From Psychroflexus tropicus DSM 15496 (GTDB taxonomy: Bacteria > Bacteroidota > Bacteroidia > Flavobacteriales > Flavobacteriaceae): a DNA stretch of 64,000 bases. The notes under the pieces were generated by a model. The model was not told where the DNA came from, searched no databases, and saw nothing but the letters and a program-made list of their open reading frames with translations. The stretch spans positions 44,230-108,229 of the forward strand of contig NZ_KB905347.1 of NCBI RefSeq assembly GCF_000378765.1, in the 5' to 3' direction. Position numbers and translations under genes: made by a program. Of the stretch, positions 34,496 to 43,854 are shown piece after piece. The number at the start of each line of letters is the position of its first letter. The stretch's first letter is position 1.

Positions 34496-34533
34496 AAAAC
34501 GCTTATATATAATTTTATATAAGCGTTTTTATT
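34496..34533. terminator. Bidirectional terminator
   Basis: A 14-bp stem AAAACGCTTATATA / TATATAAGCGTTTT with a 6-nt loop, flanked by A and T tracts. It serves the acidic lipoprotein and overlaps the last codon of pyrF on the other strand. Confidence 0.85.
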
Positions 34534-35350
34534 TTTCTATATACGCCTGCATTTGCTGTTGCAGAGCTTTTGCTTCTATTCCAGCTTTAATAGCAAAATC
34601 TTCTTTAGAGGACACATAAAGAATACCTCTAGAGGAGTTAATCAGCAATCCATAGGTTTTATCGGACAAACCGAATTCACACACCTCCTTTAGAGAGCCT
34701 CCTTGGGCCCCAACCCCTGGGATAAGTAAAAACTGATGGGGTAGAATGTTTCTAATGCGTTTAAGATATTCTGCCTTGGTGGCTCCAATCACGTACATCA
34801 ATCTTTCACTATTTTCCCAAAATTTTGATTTCTTAAGGACAGTTTCAAACAAAGGCTGATCCTCCTTCAATTCTAAAAACTGAAAATCAGAAGCTCCAGA
34901 ATTGGAGGTGAGCCCCAGCAATATGGTATGTTTATTTTGGAAGGCGAGAAAAGGCTCAACAGAATCTTTTCCCATATAAGGCGCCACTGTCACAGAATCA
35001 AAATTAAGATCCTCAAAAAAGGCCTTAGCATACATATGAGAAGTGTTACCAATATCTCCTCGCTTGGCATCTGCAATTGTAAACTGCTCTGGATAATTTG
35101 TATTGATATACTCTATCGTCTTGTTGAGGGCTTTCCAACCTTTCAACCCGTAAGCTTCATAAAAGGCAATATTTGGTTTATAGGCTACACAATAACTGTG
35201 TGTTGCATCAATAATTGCTTTATTAAATTCAAAAATAGGGTCTTCGAATTCAAAAAGATGCTTTGGTATTTTTTCAAGATCTACATCCAAACCAACACAA
35301 AGCATGGATTTCTTTTTCTCAATTTGTTCAATTAAGTGTTGAATCTCCAT
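34529..35350 (-). CDS. pyrF: Orotidine 5'-phosphate decarboxylase (type 2)
   Basis: A 273-aa TIM-barrel enzyme that makes UMP from OMP, the last step of de novo pyrimidine synthesis. The catalytic signature D-A-K-R-G-D in [15 protein letters not shown] near 96-110, the start [14 protein letters not shown] and the phosphate-binding [11 protein letters not shown] are present. The length and the KRGDIG form assign it to the type 2 group, common in Bacteroidetes and Actinobacteria. It follows prfA by 6 nt and is probably cotranscribed. Confidence 0.96.
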   Translation of the reverse strand: MEIQHLIEQIEKKKSMLCVGLDVDLEKIPKHLFEFEDPIFEFNKAIIDATHSYCVAYKPNIAFYEAYGLKGWKALNKTIEYINTNYPEQFTIADAKRGDIGNTSHMYAKAFFEDLNFDSVTVAPYMGKDSVEPFLAFQNKHTILLGLTSNSGASDFQFLELKEDQPLFETVLKKSKFWENSERLMYVIGATKAEYLKRIRNILPHQFLLIPGVGAQGGSLKEVCEFGLSDKTYGLLINSSRGILYVSSKEDFAIKAGIEAKALQQQMQAYIEK

Positions 35351-35356
35351 GAGCGT

Positions 35357-36433
35357 TTATAAATCGTCAGAAATATTTTTAAGTTTTTCTGTATTATCCA
35401 CCAGTTTAAGTTCGTCGATGATCTTTTCAATATCTCCGTTGATGATATTATCTAGATCATACAGAGTAAGGTTTATGCGGTGGTCTGTGACTCGACTCTG
35501 TGCGTAGTTATAGGTCCTAATCTTCGCACTCCTGTCGCCACTAGTAACCATAGATCCGCGCTTTTCAGCATCTTCTGCCTGCTTCTTGGCCAGTTCCATC
35601 TCATAAAGTCGCGAACGCAATACCCTAAAGGCTTTTTCCTTGTTTTTATGCTGAGATTTTTGATCCTGACACTGAGCCACAATTCCAGTAGGTTCGTGAG
35701 TCAGTCTTACGGCAGAATAGGTCGTGTTCACCGATTGTCCTCCAGGACCAGAAGAGCAGAAGTAATCTATCCTAACATCTTTAGGGTTGATTTCCACATC
35801 AAATTCTTCAGCTTCTGGAAAAACCATCACAGTAGCTGCACTGGTATGGACTCGACCTTGCGTTTCTGTTTGCGGGACACGTTGCACACGATGAACCCCT
35901 GCTTCATATTTTAAAGTTCCATAAACTTCTTCTCCAGAAACTTCAAATTGAATTTCTTTATATCCTCCATTCGTTCCTTCACTGTAATCGACCACATCTA
36001 CCTTCCAGCCTTTACCTTCGCAATACTTAGTCAGCATCCTGAAAATATCTCCTGCAAAGATACTAGCCTCATCTCCCCCAGCACCGGCTCTCACTTCTAC
36101 CACTGCATTTTTGGCATCTTCAGGATCTTTAGGAATCAACATCATCCTAATTTTTTCCTCGAGCTTTGGCAAGTCTTTCTTGGCTTCTTCTTGCTGAAGT
36201 TTTGCCATCTCCACCATTTCTGGATCCGATTCGTTGGAGATAATATCTTCAGCTTCCTTAAGATTATCAGTCAGTTCTATGTAAACCTCACGCTCGTCCA
36301 TGATAGCCTTAAGGTCTTTATATTCTTTAGAAAGCTCTACATATCGTTTTTGATCTGACATAATATCGGGTTGAATAATCAGATCACTCACCTCATCAAA
36401 TCGTTGTTTTATAAAGTTTAATTTATCTAGCAT
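35357..36433 (-). CDS. prfA: Peptide chain release factor 1
   Basis: A 358-aa class I release factor for UAA and UAG. The anticodon-like P-x-T motif is P187-Q-T189 in [14 protein letters not shown], and the catalytic G-G-Q motif is at 231-233 within [11 protein letters not shown]. The domain order and length match RF1 rather than RF2. A -7 element (CAAATTTA on the plus strand, 36451-36458) is 18 nt upstream of the ATG. Confidence 0.97.
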   Translation of the reverse strand: MLDKLNFIKQRFDEVSDLIIQPDIMSDQKRYVELSKEYKDLKAIMDEREVYIELTDNLKEAEDIISNESDPEMVEMAKLQQEEAKKDLPKLEEKIRMMLIPKDPEDAKNAVVEVRAGAGGDEASIFAGDIFRMLTKYCEGKGWKVDVVDYSEGTNGGYKEIQFEVSGEEVYGTLKYEAGVHRVQRVPQTETQGRVHTSAATVMVFPEAEEFDVEINPKDVRIDYFCSSGPGGQSVNTTYSAVRLTHEPTGIVAQCQDQKSQHKNKEKAFRVLRSRLYEMELAKKQAEDAEKRGSMVTSGDRSAKIRTYNYAQSRVTDHRINLTLYDLDNIINGDIEKIIDELKLVDNTEKLKNISDDL

Positions 36434-36515
36434 ATTAATTTAATGTGATGCAAATTTAAATGAATTAAAAGGAATAAGTTAATAGAAACGAGCTTATATG
36501 TAGACTTAAAAAAAA

Positions 36516-37574
36516 TTATAAATCCAGTATAATACCAACTCCTAGTTGTTGTTTTAGCTGAATCTTAGGACCACCTTCTACCTGTAGCCCGTCTGGTCCT
36601 TCCTCTCTCACCTTTATATCATCGTCGTATCTAATATGAGCTCCTAAACTAGCCCTCATAAAACTATTAATTTTAAAATTAAAGATAAGTTCCCAATCGA
36701 TATCAATGTTTCCAAAATTGTTCAGATAATCAGTATAAAGGCTCAATCTGCTAATTAAAATTGTACTATCAAAAAGTTTTTGCTCAAGCTCATTCGTTAC
36801 TAAAATACCAAACTCATTTCTCGAAGTTTTACCTTCAGTAATGATATTTCCATCCTCATCTCTTACAGCTGCTTTGACACCAAACGCCCCGTCATTTGCC
36901 AGTCGCTGATTGAGTACAAAAGTTGATTTTTGAGTAATGGGAGATAAATAAAGTTGGAATTTCTCGTCTGGCTCAACGTATTTAGCACCAACTCCCAAAA
37001 AAATATACCCAGGAGCCATAAATTCTGATATTGCAAAGTCTGTATTTGGATAATCGAAGCCCCTGGCGATTTGGGTTTTATAGCTAAAACGTCCTGAGTA
37101 AAACCACTTGGAATTTTTGGAAATTTCGTAACCAAAAGAAGATGATAACTCAAGGTCATCTTCTGTTTTCCTTAACTCCTGTCCCTCCTGCTGATTGATT
37201 CCATATCTGAATCTAAACTGATTTTCCCACCGAAAGCCATCGTTCCTGTAAGTTCTCAAAATATTCATTCCATATAGACCTGAAATAGAATTGGTTCCTC
37301 CAGCATTCCAGTTGACGAAAGCTACTTCACTTATATCTAAAGTAAATTCATTTTTAGTTTCCCAAAAGCTGGTTATTCCTGTTGTCGGTACAAGTTCGTT
37401 ATAGGAGAAATCATAATAGGTTTTATTATCAAAACTTGTCTGCACCAAAGGGATTGGGCCTATTGTAAAAAGCCGATCACCTATAGGTTCCACTTTTACA
37501 ATTTCCCCAAATGACTGTGAGTAACTCTGGAACACCGAAGTCAGACAAAAAGCAATAATAAAAAATAATCTCAT
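36516..37574 (-). CDS. DUF3078 family outer-membrane-type protein
   Basis: A 352-aa exported protein of the DUF3078 family, a beta-rich group in Bacteroidetes thought to lie in the outer membrane. The signal peptide MRLFFIIAFCLTSVFQSYSQ supports a start at 37574; a longer frame to 37604 would overlap purM by 20 nt. The family signature is the block EVAFVNWNAGGTNSISGLYG near 80-99, and the rest is alternating strands ending with an aromatic-poor GVGIILDL. Function unknown. It begins 11 nt after the purM stop. Confidence 0.85.
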   Translation of the reverse strand: MRLFFIIAFCLTSVFQSYSQSFGEIVKVEPIGDRLFTIGPIPLVQTSFDNKTYYDFSYNELVPTTGITSFWETKNEFTLDISEVAFVNWNAGGTNSISGLYGMNILRTYRNDGFRWENQFRFRYGINQQEGQELRKTEDDLELSSSFGYEISKNSKWFYSGRFSYKTQIARGFDYPNTDFAISEFMAPGYIFLGVGAKYVEPDEKFQLYLSPITQKSTFVLNQRLANDGAFGVKAAVRDEDGNIITEGKTSRNEFGILVTNELEQKLFDSTILISRLSLYTDYLNNFGNIDIDWELIFNFKINSFMRASLGAHIRYDDDIKVREEGPDGLQVEGGPKIQLKQQLGVGIILDL

Positions 37575-37584
37575 TAAGGTCTTA

Positions 37585-38757
37585 TTAATAATCGAATTGA
37601 CCATATTCTGAATGAATGCTCAGAGATTTAGTATTGGAACTTTCTACTCTACCAATGACCTGAGCATCAACATTGAAAGTTTTTGAAATTTCGATAATAG
37701 AATTTGCAACAGATTCATCTACATAAAACTCAAGCCTGTGACCCATATTAAATACCTGATACATTTCTCTCCAATCGGTTTTGCTCTCTTCCTGAATGAG
37801 CTTGAATAACGGTGGGACTTCAAACATATTATCTTTGATGATATGCAAATTTTCGATAAAATGAAGAATCTTAGTCTGTGCACCACCACTGCAATGAACC
37901 ATTCCGTTGATTGAGGCTCTACCTATTTTTTCAAAAATGGCTTTTACGATTGGAGCGTAAGTTCTGGTTGGTGATAAAATAAGCTGACCAACATCTGGCA
38001 AATCTTCTGCAATTTTATCTGTTAAAAGTTTTGATCCGGAGTAGATCAAATCCTGAGGCACTGAAGGGTCAAAAGATTCAGGGTATTTTTCAGATAATAC
38101 AGAAGATAACACATCATGTCTTGCTGAAGTTAAGCCATTACTTCCCATTCCTCCATTATAGGCGGCTTCATAAGTAGCCTGACCCGAAGAAGAAAGCCCA
38201 ACGATGACATTCCCTGGCTTAATATTGGCGTTATCTATTACTTCGCTTTTTTTCAAACGAGCTGTGACCGTAGAGTCGACAATAATCGTTCTAACCAAAT
38301 CGCCAACATCTGCAGTTTCACCACCTGTAGTGTAAACATTGACACCATGAGTCATTAAATCTTTTGATAATTCTTCTGTTCCATTGATAATTTCAGCGAT
38401 GACCTCACCTGGAATAAGATTTTTATTTCTGCCAATAGTAGAAGAAACTAGTATATGGTCTGTAGCACCTACACAAAGTAAATCATCTATATTCATGATG
38501 AGAGCATCCTGTGCAATTCCTTTCCAGACAGAAAGCTTACCAGTTTCCTTCCAGTACAAATAAGCCAAAGAAGATTTGGTCCCAGCTCCGTCGGCATGCA
38601 TAACCACGCAATAATCCTCATCTCCAGTTAAGTGATCGGGTATTATTTTACAAAAAGCTTGAGGAAACAACCCTTTATCAATGTTTTTTATAGCTTTATG
38701 CACATCCTCCTTTTGAGAAGAGACTCCTCTTTTGGCATACCTATCCTGATCACTCAT
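37585..38757 (-). CDS. purM: Phosphoribosylformylglycinamidine cyclo-ligase (AIR synthase)
   Basis: A 390-aa PurM-type enzyme that closes the imidazole ring in purine synthesis with ATP. The N-terminal RYAKRGVSSQKEDVHKAI, the HADGAGTKSSLAYLY block around 53-67 and VYTTGGETADVGDLV near 141-155 match the Bacteroidetes form, which is longer than the ~345-aa E. coli enzyme. DUF3078 follows it. A hairpin at 38788 insulates it from glnN upstream. Confidence 0.93.
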   Translation of the reverse strand: MSDQDRYAKRGVSSQKEDVHKAIKNIDKGLFPQAFCKIIPDHLTGDEDYCVVMHADGAGTKSSLAYLYWKETGKLSVWKGIAQDALIMNIDDLLCVGATDHILVSSTIGRNKNLIPGEVIAEIINGTEELSKDLMTHGVNVYTTGGETADVGDLVRTIIVDSTVTARLKKSEVIDNANIKPGNVIVGLSSSGQATYEAAYNGGMGSNGLTSARHDVLSSVLSEKYPESFDPSVPQDLIYSGSKLLTDKIAEDLPDVGQLILSPTRTYAPIVKAIFEKIGRASINGMVHCSGGAQTKILHFIENLHIIKDNMFEVPPLFKLIQEESKTDWREMYQVFNMGHRLEFYVDESVANSIIEISKTFNVDAQVIGRVESSNTKSLSIHSEYGQFDY

Positions 38758-38780
38758 AACAAAAATTTTGGCAAATTTAT

Positions 38781-38827
38781 AAAAAATAAACCCAGTTCTG
38801 AATTGTATTCAAAACTGGGTTTTTGAA
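38781..38827 (-). terminator. Terminator of glnN
   Basis: Stem CCCAGTTCTGAA / TTCAAAACTGGG (one mismatch) with a 5-nt loop, extended by A and T tracts on both sides. It lies between the glnN stop (38841) and the purM start (38757). Confidence 0.85.
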
Positions 38828-38840
38828 ATTTAAAGTTAGT

Positions 38841-41027
38841 TTATTTTGTAAATAAAAGCTCTCTATACTTGGTCAATGGCCATATTTCATCATCGACTAG
38901 TAATTCTAACTTATCGCAATGGTAGCGGATATCGTCAAAGAAAGGCTTTACTTTTTCGCAATATGCAAAAGCTTTTTGAGTTGGGTCTTCTATAGCATTT
39001 GCCTTTTTCCTCTCTTCTATCATTTCTTCAACTCCTTTGTTAATCATTTCGATATGAACAGAAATAGACTCAATGATATTCATTTGTTCTTTCGCCTGGT
39101 CTTTAAATTCAGATCCGTAAATCTCTTTAAGGCCTTTCACGTTTTTGATCAGTACATTTTGATACTTGATCGCTGTTGGAATGATGTGGTTTCTTGCAAT
39201 ATCACCTAAAACACGTCCTTCAATCTGAATATGTTTAGAATACTCATCGATTTCTATTTCATATCGAGCTTTGATTTCAGTATCATTCATGATTTCTAAA
39301 TCCCCAAAAAGTTTAATTGCTTTTTTAGAAATTTTAGGTTTTAAAGCTTCTGGAGTAGTTCCGTAATTACTTAGGCCTCTTTTTTCAGCCTCTTTTTCCC
39401 AGGCCATACCGTAGCCATCTCCTTCAAATCTAATTTTTTTAGAAGATTTAATATACTCTCGCAACACATTAAAAATAGCATCGTCCTTCTTCATCTTTTT
39501 GTTAGCTATGAGGCCGTCTACTTCAATTTTAAACTCTTTCAATTGCTTGGCAACGATAGCATTTAAAACGGTCATTGGATCTGCACAGTTAGCAGTAGAG
39601 CCAACTGCTCTTAGCTCAAACTTATTACCTGTAAAGGCAAAAGGCGAGGTTCTGTTCCTATCTGTATTGTCTAGTAGAATTTCTGGAATCTTACCTACAA
39701 CATTCAATTTAAGATCTGTTTTTTCTTCTGGAGAAAGCTTTCCGTCGGTAATTTTTTCAAGCTCGTCGAGCACTTTCGTGAGTTGTGACCCAATGAAGAC
39801 AGACATGACTGCTGGTGGCGCCTCATTTGCTCCAAGCCTGTGATCGTTGGAGGCAGAAGCAATCGTAGCTCTTATCAGCTCTTCATTTTCATAAAATGCT
39901 TTGATGGTATTGATGAAGAAGGTTAGAAACCTGAGGTTTTTCATTGGCGTTTTTCCAGGACTCAATAAGTTAGATCCAGAATCTGTAGCCAAAGACCAGT
40001 TATTGTGCTTACCACTTCCGTTTACACCCTGAAATGGTTTTTCGTGAAATAAGACTCTAAAATGGTGGCGTTCTGCTACTTTATCCATCACATCCATCAA
40101 CAATGAGTTATGGTCTACAGCTAGATTTACTTCTTCAAATATAGGCGCTAGTTCAAACTGATTTGGAGCTACCTCATTATGCCTGGTTTTTACTGGAATG
40201 CCTAAAAGCATACATTCTCTTTCCAGGTCGCGCATGTAATTAAGTACTCGGCTTGGGATAGATCCAAAATAATGATCGTCTAGTTGCTGACCTTTTGCTG
40301 GTGAGTGTCCTAGAAGAGTTCTTCCTGACATCATCAGGTCTGGACGTGTGGATGCTAGCGCAGAGTCAACAAGAAAATATTCCTGCTCCCAGCCTAGAGT
40401 GGTTATCACTTTATTTACTTTTTTATCGAAGTATTTCACAACATCTGTTGCTGCTTTATCGAGGGCAGATACAGATCTAAGTAGCGGTGTCTTATAATCT
40501 AAAGCTTCTCCAGTATAGGACACAAATACTGTTGGGATACACAAAGTAGGTCCCCATACAAATGCAGGTGAAGAAGGATCCCAGGCAGTGTAACCCCTGG
40601 CCTCGAAAGTATTCCGTATACCACCATTTGGCAAGCTAGACGCATCTGGCTCTTGTTGTATCAATTGAGAACCATTAAACTTTTCCATGGCTCCACCATC
40701 TTCCACGGTTTCAAAGAATGCATCGTGCTTTTCTGCAGTAGAACCTGTAAGAGGTTGGAACCAGTGGGTATAATGAGTCGCCCCTTTGGATATAGCCCAT
40801 TCTTTCATTCCTGCAGAAATATTTTCAGCTAAAGATCTATCGATGCTATCGCCTTTTTCTATTGCATTTTTTAAGCTCTCAAAAGAGTCTTTCGTCAGAT
40901 ATTGACGCATCGCTTTTTGATTGAAGACATTTTCACCAAAAAGATCCGATCTACGTTCAGTTTCTTGAATTTTTACAGGTGACCTGCGAAGTGTTTCTTT
41001 TAAAGCATCAAATCTTAAAGTAGCCAT
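38841..41027 (-). CDS. glnN: Glutamine synthetase type III
   Basis: A 728-aa GSIII enzyme, which makes glutamine from glutamate, ammonia and ATP; the type and length are typical of Bacteroidetes and differ from the 470-aa GSI. Recognisable parts are KGATHYTHWFQPLTGSTAEK near 79-98, PTVFVSYTGEALDYKTPLL, LGWEQEYFLVD (metal ligands), RHNEVAPNQFELAPIFEE and the ATP-site block NGSGKHNNWSLAT. It has its own promoter at 41051-41083 and its own terminator. Confidence 0.97.
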   Translation of the reverse strand: MATLRFDALKETLRRSPVKIQETERRSDLFGENVFNQKAMRQYLTKDSFESLKNAIEKGDSIDRSLAENISAGMKEWAISKGATHYTHWFQPLTGSTAEKHDAFFETVEDGGAMEKFNGSQLIQQEPDASSLPNGGIRNTFEARGYTAWDPSSPAFVWGPTLCIPTVFVSYTGEALDYKTPLLRSVSALDKAATDVVKYFDKKVNKVITTLGWEQEYFLVDSALASTRPDLMMSGRTLLGHSPAKGQQLDDHYFGSIPSRVLNYMRDLERECMLLGIPVKTRHNEVAPNQFELAPIFEEVNLAVDHNSLLMDVMDKVAERHHFRVLFHEKPFQGVNGSGKHNNWSLATDSGSNLLSPGKTPMKNLRFLTFFINTIKAFYENEELIRATIASASNDHRLGANEAPPAVMSVFIGSQLTKVLDELEKITDGKLSPEEKTDLKLNVVGKIPEILLDNTDRNRTSPFAFTGNKFELRAVGSTANCADPMTVLNAIVAKQLKEFKIEVDGLIANKKMKKDDAIFNVLREYIKSSKKIRFEGDGYGMAWEKEAEKRGLSNYGTTPEALKPKISKKAIKLFGDLEIMNDTEIKARYEIEIDEYSKHIQIEGRVLGDIARNHIIPTAIKYQNVLIKNVKGLKEIYGSEFKDQAKEQMNIIESISVHIEMINKGVEEMIEERKKANAIEDPTQKAFAYCEKVKPFFDDIRYHCDKLELLVDDEIWPLTKYRELLFTK

Positions 41028-41050
41028 TTAGAAAAGTTTTTAAATTTTTC

Positions 41051-41083
41051 CAAAAGTAATTAAATTTAAAATAGCTTTACAAA
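41051..41083 (-). promoter_or_regulatory. glnN promoter
   Basis: On the coding strand TTTG (41083-41080), 21 nt, then TACTTTTG (41058-41051), 24 nt before the ATG. It fits the Bacteroidetes consensus. Confidence 0.6.
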
Positions 41084-41136
41084 AATTTGGGGGTAAAATA
41101 AAAAAAGGCTATCGAATTGATCATACACCCCCGTAT

Positions 41137-42084
41137 TTATGAGCGGAATGCTAATAAAACGAATATGATATAGGATATGAATATTAAAAGACCCTTATAC
41201 CGAGCAATGGTATATTTTACGGGAATGAACACGAGTGGTAAAAGCACTAGTCCGAATCCAATCATCCAAAAAATATCATTGGTGAGCACTTCCTGAGATT
41301 GCAGAAATATAGGCTTGATGATAGCTGTTAGACCAATAACAGATCCGATATTAAAAATATTTGAGCCGATTAAATTACCTAGGGAAATACCCTTCTCTTT
41401 CTTAAGGGCAGCAATAACTGAGGCCGCCAATTCCGGAACACTGGTTCCTATGGCAATCATCGTCACAGAAATAACGCGCTCGCTTACACCAAAAGATTCT
41501 GCGATACCTACAGCACCATCTACCAGCCATTCTGAACCAAAATAGAGACCTGAACCTCCAATTATAAACCATAATATGATTTTAAACATAGAGGTTTGTG
41601 TAAGGCTACCATCTACTTCTTCTCCAGCATCAACTTCTCCTTTGATAGCTTTTCTAATTAAAACCAATAAAAAAATGATTATCACAATCAACAGTGAGGC
41701 TCCTTCGACCCGTGAGATCTCTTCTCCTGTGAATAAGAATAAATACAATAAGCCAGATAAAATCATCATAACCGGCCAGTTAAATTTCAGAAAATCTTTA
41801 TCAATGTCGATAGAGGAAATGATAGCAGTAAGACCAAGAACTAAACCTATATTGGCGATATTAGACCCAATCACGTTTCCAAGGGATATGTCTGAATAAC
41901 CAGACAGTGCTGCCTGAAGACTCACCAATAATTCTGGAGCTGAAGTTGCAAAGGAGACTATAGTGAGTCCTATAATCATCTTTGAGATATTAAATCTCAG
42001 GGATAAAGCGACAGATGACCTCACCAAAAATTCACCTCCAATCACTAAAAGCACAAATCCTATGACGACTAAAAATATATCCAT
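41137..42084 (-). CDS. Calcium/sodium antiporter (YrbG/CaCA family)
   Basis: A 315-aa inner-membrane cation exchanger with ten hydrophobic segments in two inverted halves. Each half carries a conserved alpha-repeat: GNVIGSNIANIGLVLG in the first and GNLIGSNIFNIGSVIG in the second, with SFATSAPELLVS and AIGTSVPELAAS as their partners (the SAPEL/SVPEL acidic residues bind the ion). A cytoplasmic loop around 140-155 separates the halves. It probably exports Ca2+ for Na+. Single-gene unit. Confidence 0.94.
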   Translation of the reverse strand: MDIFLVVIGFVLLVIGGEFLVRSSVALSLRFNISKMIIGLTIVSFATSAPELLVSLQAALSGYSDISLGNVIGSNIANIGLVLGLTAIISSIDIDKDFLKFNWPVMMILSGLLYLFLFTGEEISRVEGASLLIVIIIFLLVLIRKAIKGEVDAGEEVDGSLTQTSMFKIILWFIIGGSGLYFGSEWLVDGAVGIAESFGVSERVISVTMIAIGTSVPELAASVIAALKKEKGISLGNLIGSNIFNIGSVIGLTAIIKPIFLQSQEVLTNDIFWMIGFGLVLLPLVFIPVKYTIARYKGLLIFISYIIFVLLAFRS

Positions 42085-42154
42085 TCAAATTAATTTTTAG
42101 CGAAAATAGGATTTTGAATAATATGCTTAGATATAAATACTATCTAAATTGACT

Positions 42155-43648
42155 TTAGAGATTAAAGGAAAGTGTCAACATATAATTATTGATTACACTT
42201 TGGATTTGTGATTCTTGATTAAAGCCAGTAAAATATAATATACCTTGTCGGTCTTGTTCAACTCGTTGATAAGAAAAATCCAGGGTTGCACTTCCAAATG
42301 AGTAACCTATACCAAAAGAGTATCCAGTAGTATCGCCTAAAAATGCTTCGTCTTTGTAAGGCGTTTCTTGTACAAAATAACCTGCTCTTAAACTGGTATT
42401 TTGAATTCTATATTCCCCTCCTACATTATAGGTTGAGGCAGAAGTCATTAAGTCTGATATGGTCTGATTTTGAAATTGGAAGCCATTTGAAGTAAATTCC
42501 ATATTAGAAAAATCTTTATAGCTGTAATCAAAACTAATCAAACCTGAAGTTCCGAATACATAAGCCGTACTTAAGGACAAACGTCCTGGAGTTCTAAAAC
42601 TGTAATCGGGATAGATATTTAGCACGTCTGGTCTAAATACCGAGGGGTTATTGGAATTCGCTTGAATTGTTTCAATGCCTTGTATTAATTCTTCAGAAAT
42701 ACTCATCCAGGTTGGAGAATCGTAAGTAAATCCAAGTCTCCAGTCATCTGTAAGTTTTGCTATCCCCCCAACTTGTAGGGAGACTCCGGCTCCTCGAGTG
42801 CGTAAAGTATTGTCGAAGAAAATATCGGTTACTCCCTGTCCAGAATTAAACTCATCAAAACGGGTTTCTCGTCTGTAATCTAAAACATGTAAATTTAGGT
42901 TTATACCCAGGTGCAACCTATCCCCAATCATACCTCCGCCATTAACCGTATACTTACCAGAGCCGCCTCTGGTTATTTCAGTATAATTTTGAGAAAAATT
43001 AGAACCAAACACATTAGACACATATGAAATATTATCAAAATCATTAGGATTTACGGCATCAATGATAAAAGTTTCATAACCTAAAAACGCCTGCTGAGCT
43101 GAAAAACTATTCTCTTCTCCTAAAAATCGGTACAATTGACTTGCAGACTCACCTTGTCTGGGAACTAACAAATCAAGTGGTACTCCTTGTGCGTTTTCAA
43201 GAAAGAAATCTGATATAGTCTCCGTCGTATTCCCACTTACAAAATATTCATTGTCAAAGTTATTAGTTCGCTGATAAGAAAATCCAAGTGACAATTTATT
43301 GAACAAAGCATTTTCATTATTGGTCGTAAACACAAATACTGCTCCCAGTTGATTCAAGTCGAAATCAGATTCAGAAGTAGAATTGAATCCTCCACCGTAA
43401 GAGGCATCGTTATTAATTGCGGTTAAATCTAGAGACCCAGAGAATTTATTATCTAAAAAAACGGCAGAACTTGCAGGGTTGATGTTGATAGCAGAAACAT
43501 CTCCTCCAAGTGCTCCAAAAGCGCCACCCATGGCAGTAAACCTTGCCGTACCATTAACGCTTTGGGAAGAGAACCTCACAGCATCTGTAATGTCTTGGCT
43601 ATAAGTACTACAACTTAGTAATACCATAAGTGCAATAAGTTTTTTCAT
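42155..43648 (-). CDS. OmpP1/FadL/TodX family outer-membrane transporter
   Basis: A 497-aa beta-barrel protein related to FadL, which takes up long-chain fatty acids or other hydrophobic compounds. The signal peptide MKKLIALMVLLSCSTYSQ fixes the start at 43648; an ATG ten codons earlier is less likely. The N-terminal SVNGTARFTAMGGAFGALGG and INPASSAVF stretch is the family hatch signature, and the protein ends in alternating strands with terminal Phe-Asn-Leu. In Flavobacteriia it lies near proS as here. Substrate not known. Confidence 0.9.
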   Translation of the reverse strand: MKKLIALMVLLSCSTYSQDITDAVRFSSQSVNGTARFTAMGGAFGALGGDVSAININPASSAVFLDNKFSGSLDLTAINNDASYGGGFNSTSESDFDLNQLGAVFVFTTNNENALFNKLSLGFSYQRTNNFDNEYFVSGNTTETISDFFLENAQGVPLDLLVPRQGESASQLYRFLGEENSFSAQQAFLGYETFIIDAVNPNDFDNISYVSNVFGSNFSQNYTEITRGGSGKYTVNGGGMIGDRLHLGINLNLHVLDYRRETRFDEFNSGQGVTDIFFDNTLRTRGAGVSLQVGGIAKLTDDWRLGFTYDSPTWMSISEELIQGIETIQANSNNPSVFRPDVLNIYPDYSFRTPGRLSLSTAYVFGTSGLISFDYSYKDFSNMEFTSNGFQFQNQTISDLMTSASTYNVGGEYRIQNTSLRAGYFVQETPYKDEAFLGDTTGYSFGIGYSFGSATLDFSYQRVEQDRQGILYFTGFNQESQIQSVINNYMLTLSFNL

Positions 43649-43854
43649 CTTTTTTTTATTAGTTATATGAGTGTTCAATTAAAATTTCGCAGAAAGCTGA
43701 AAACTTAATAAAAATATTTATTTTTCAGTCTTTTCAATTTATAGACCTCGAACTTGTTGTTTGATTTTTCAATTTAATGCTAATCAAATATGAGATCTAA
43801 TGTCTTTTAGCTTAGCGGCCTTAAATCTTAGTCGGATACGACTATCTTACATAA

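Noticed and set aside
41087..41133. GGGGGT / ACCCCC pairing upstream of glnN
   Set aside because: Only 6 bp with a loop over 30 nt; probably chance.
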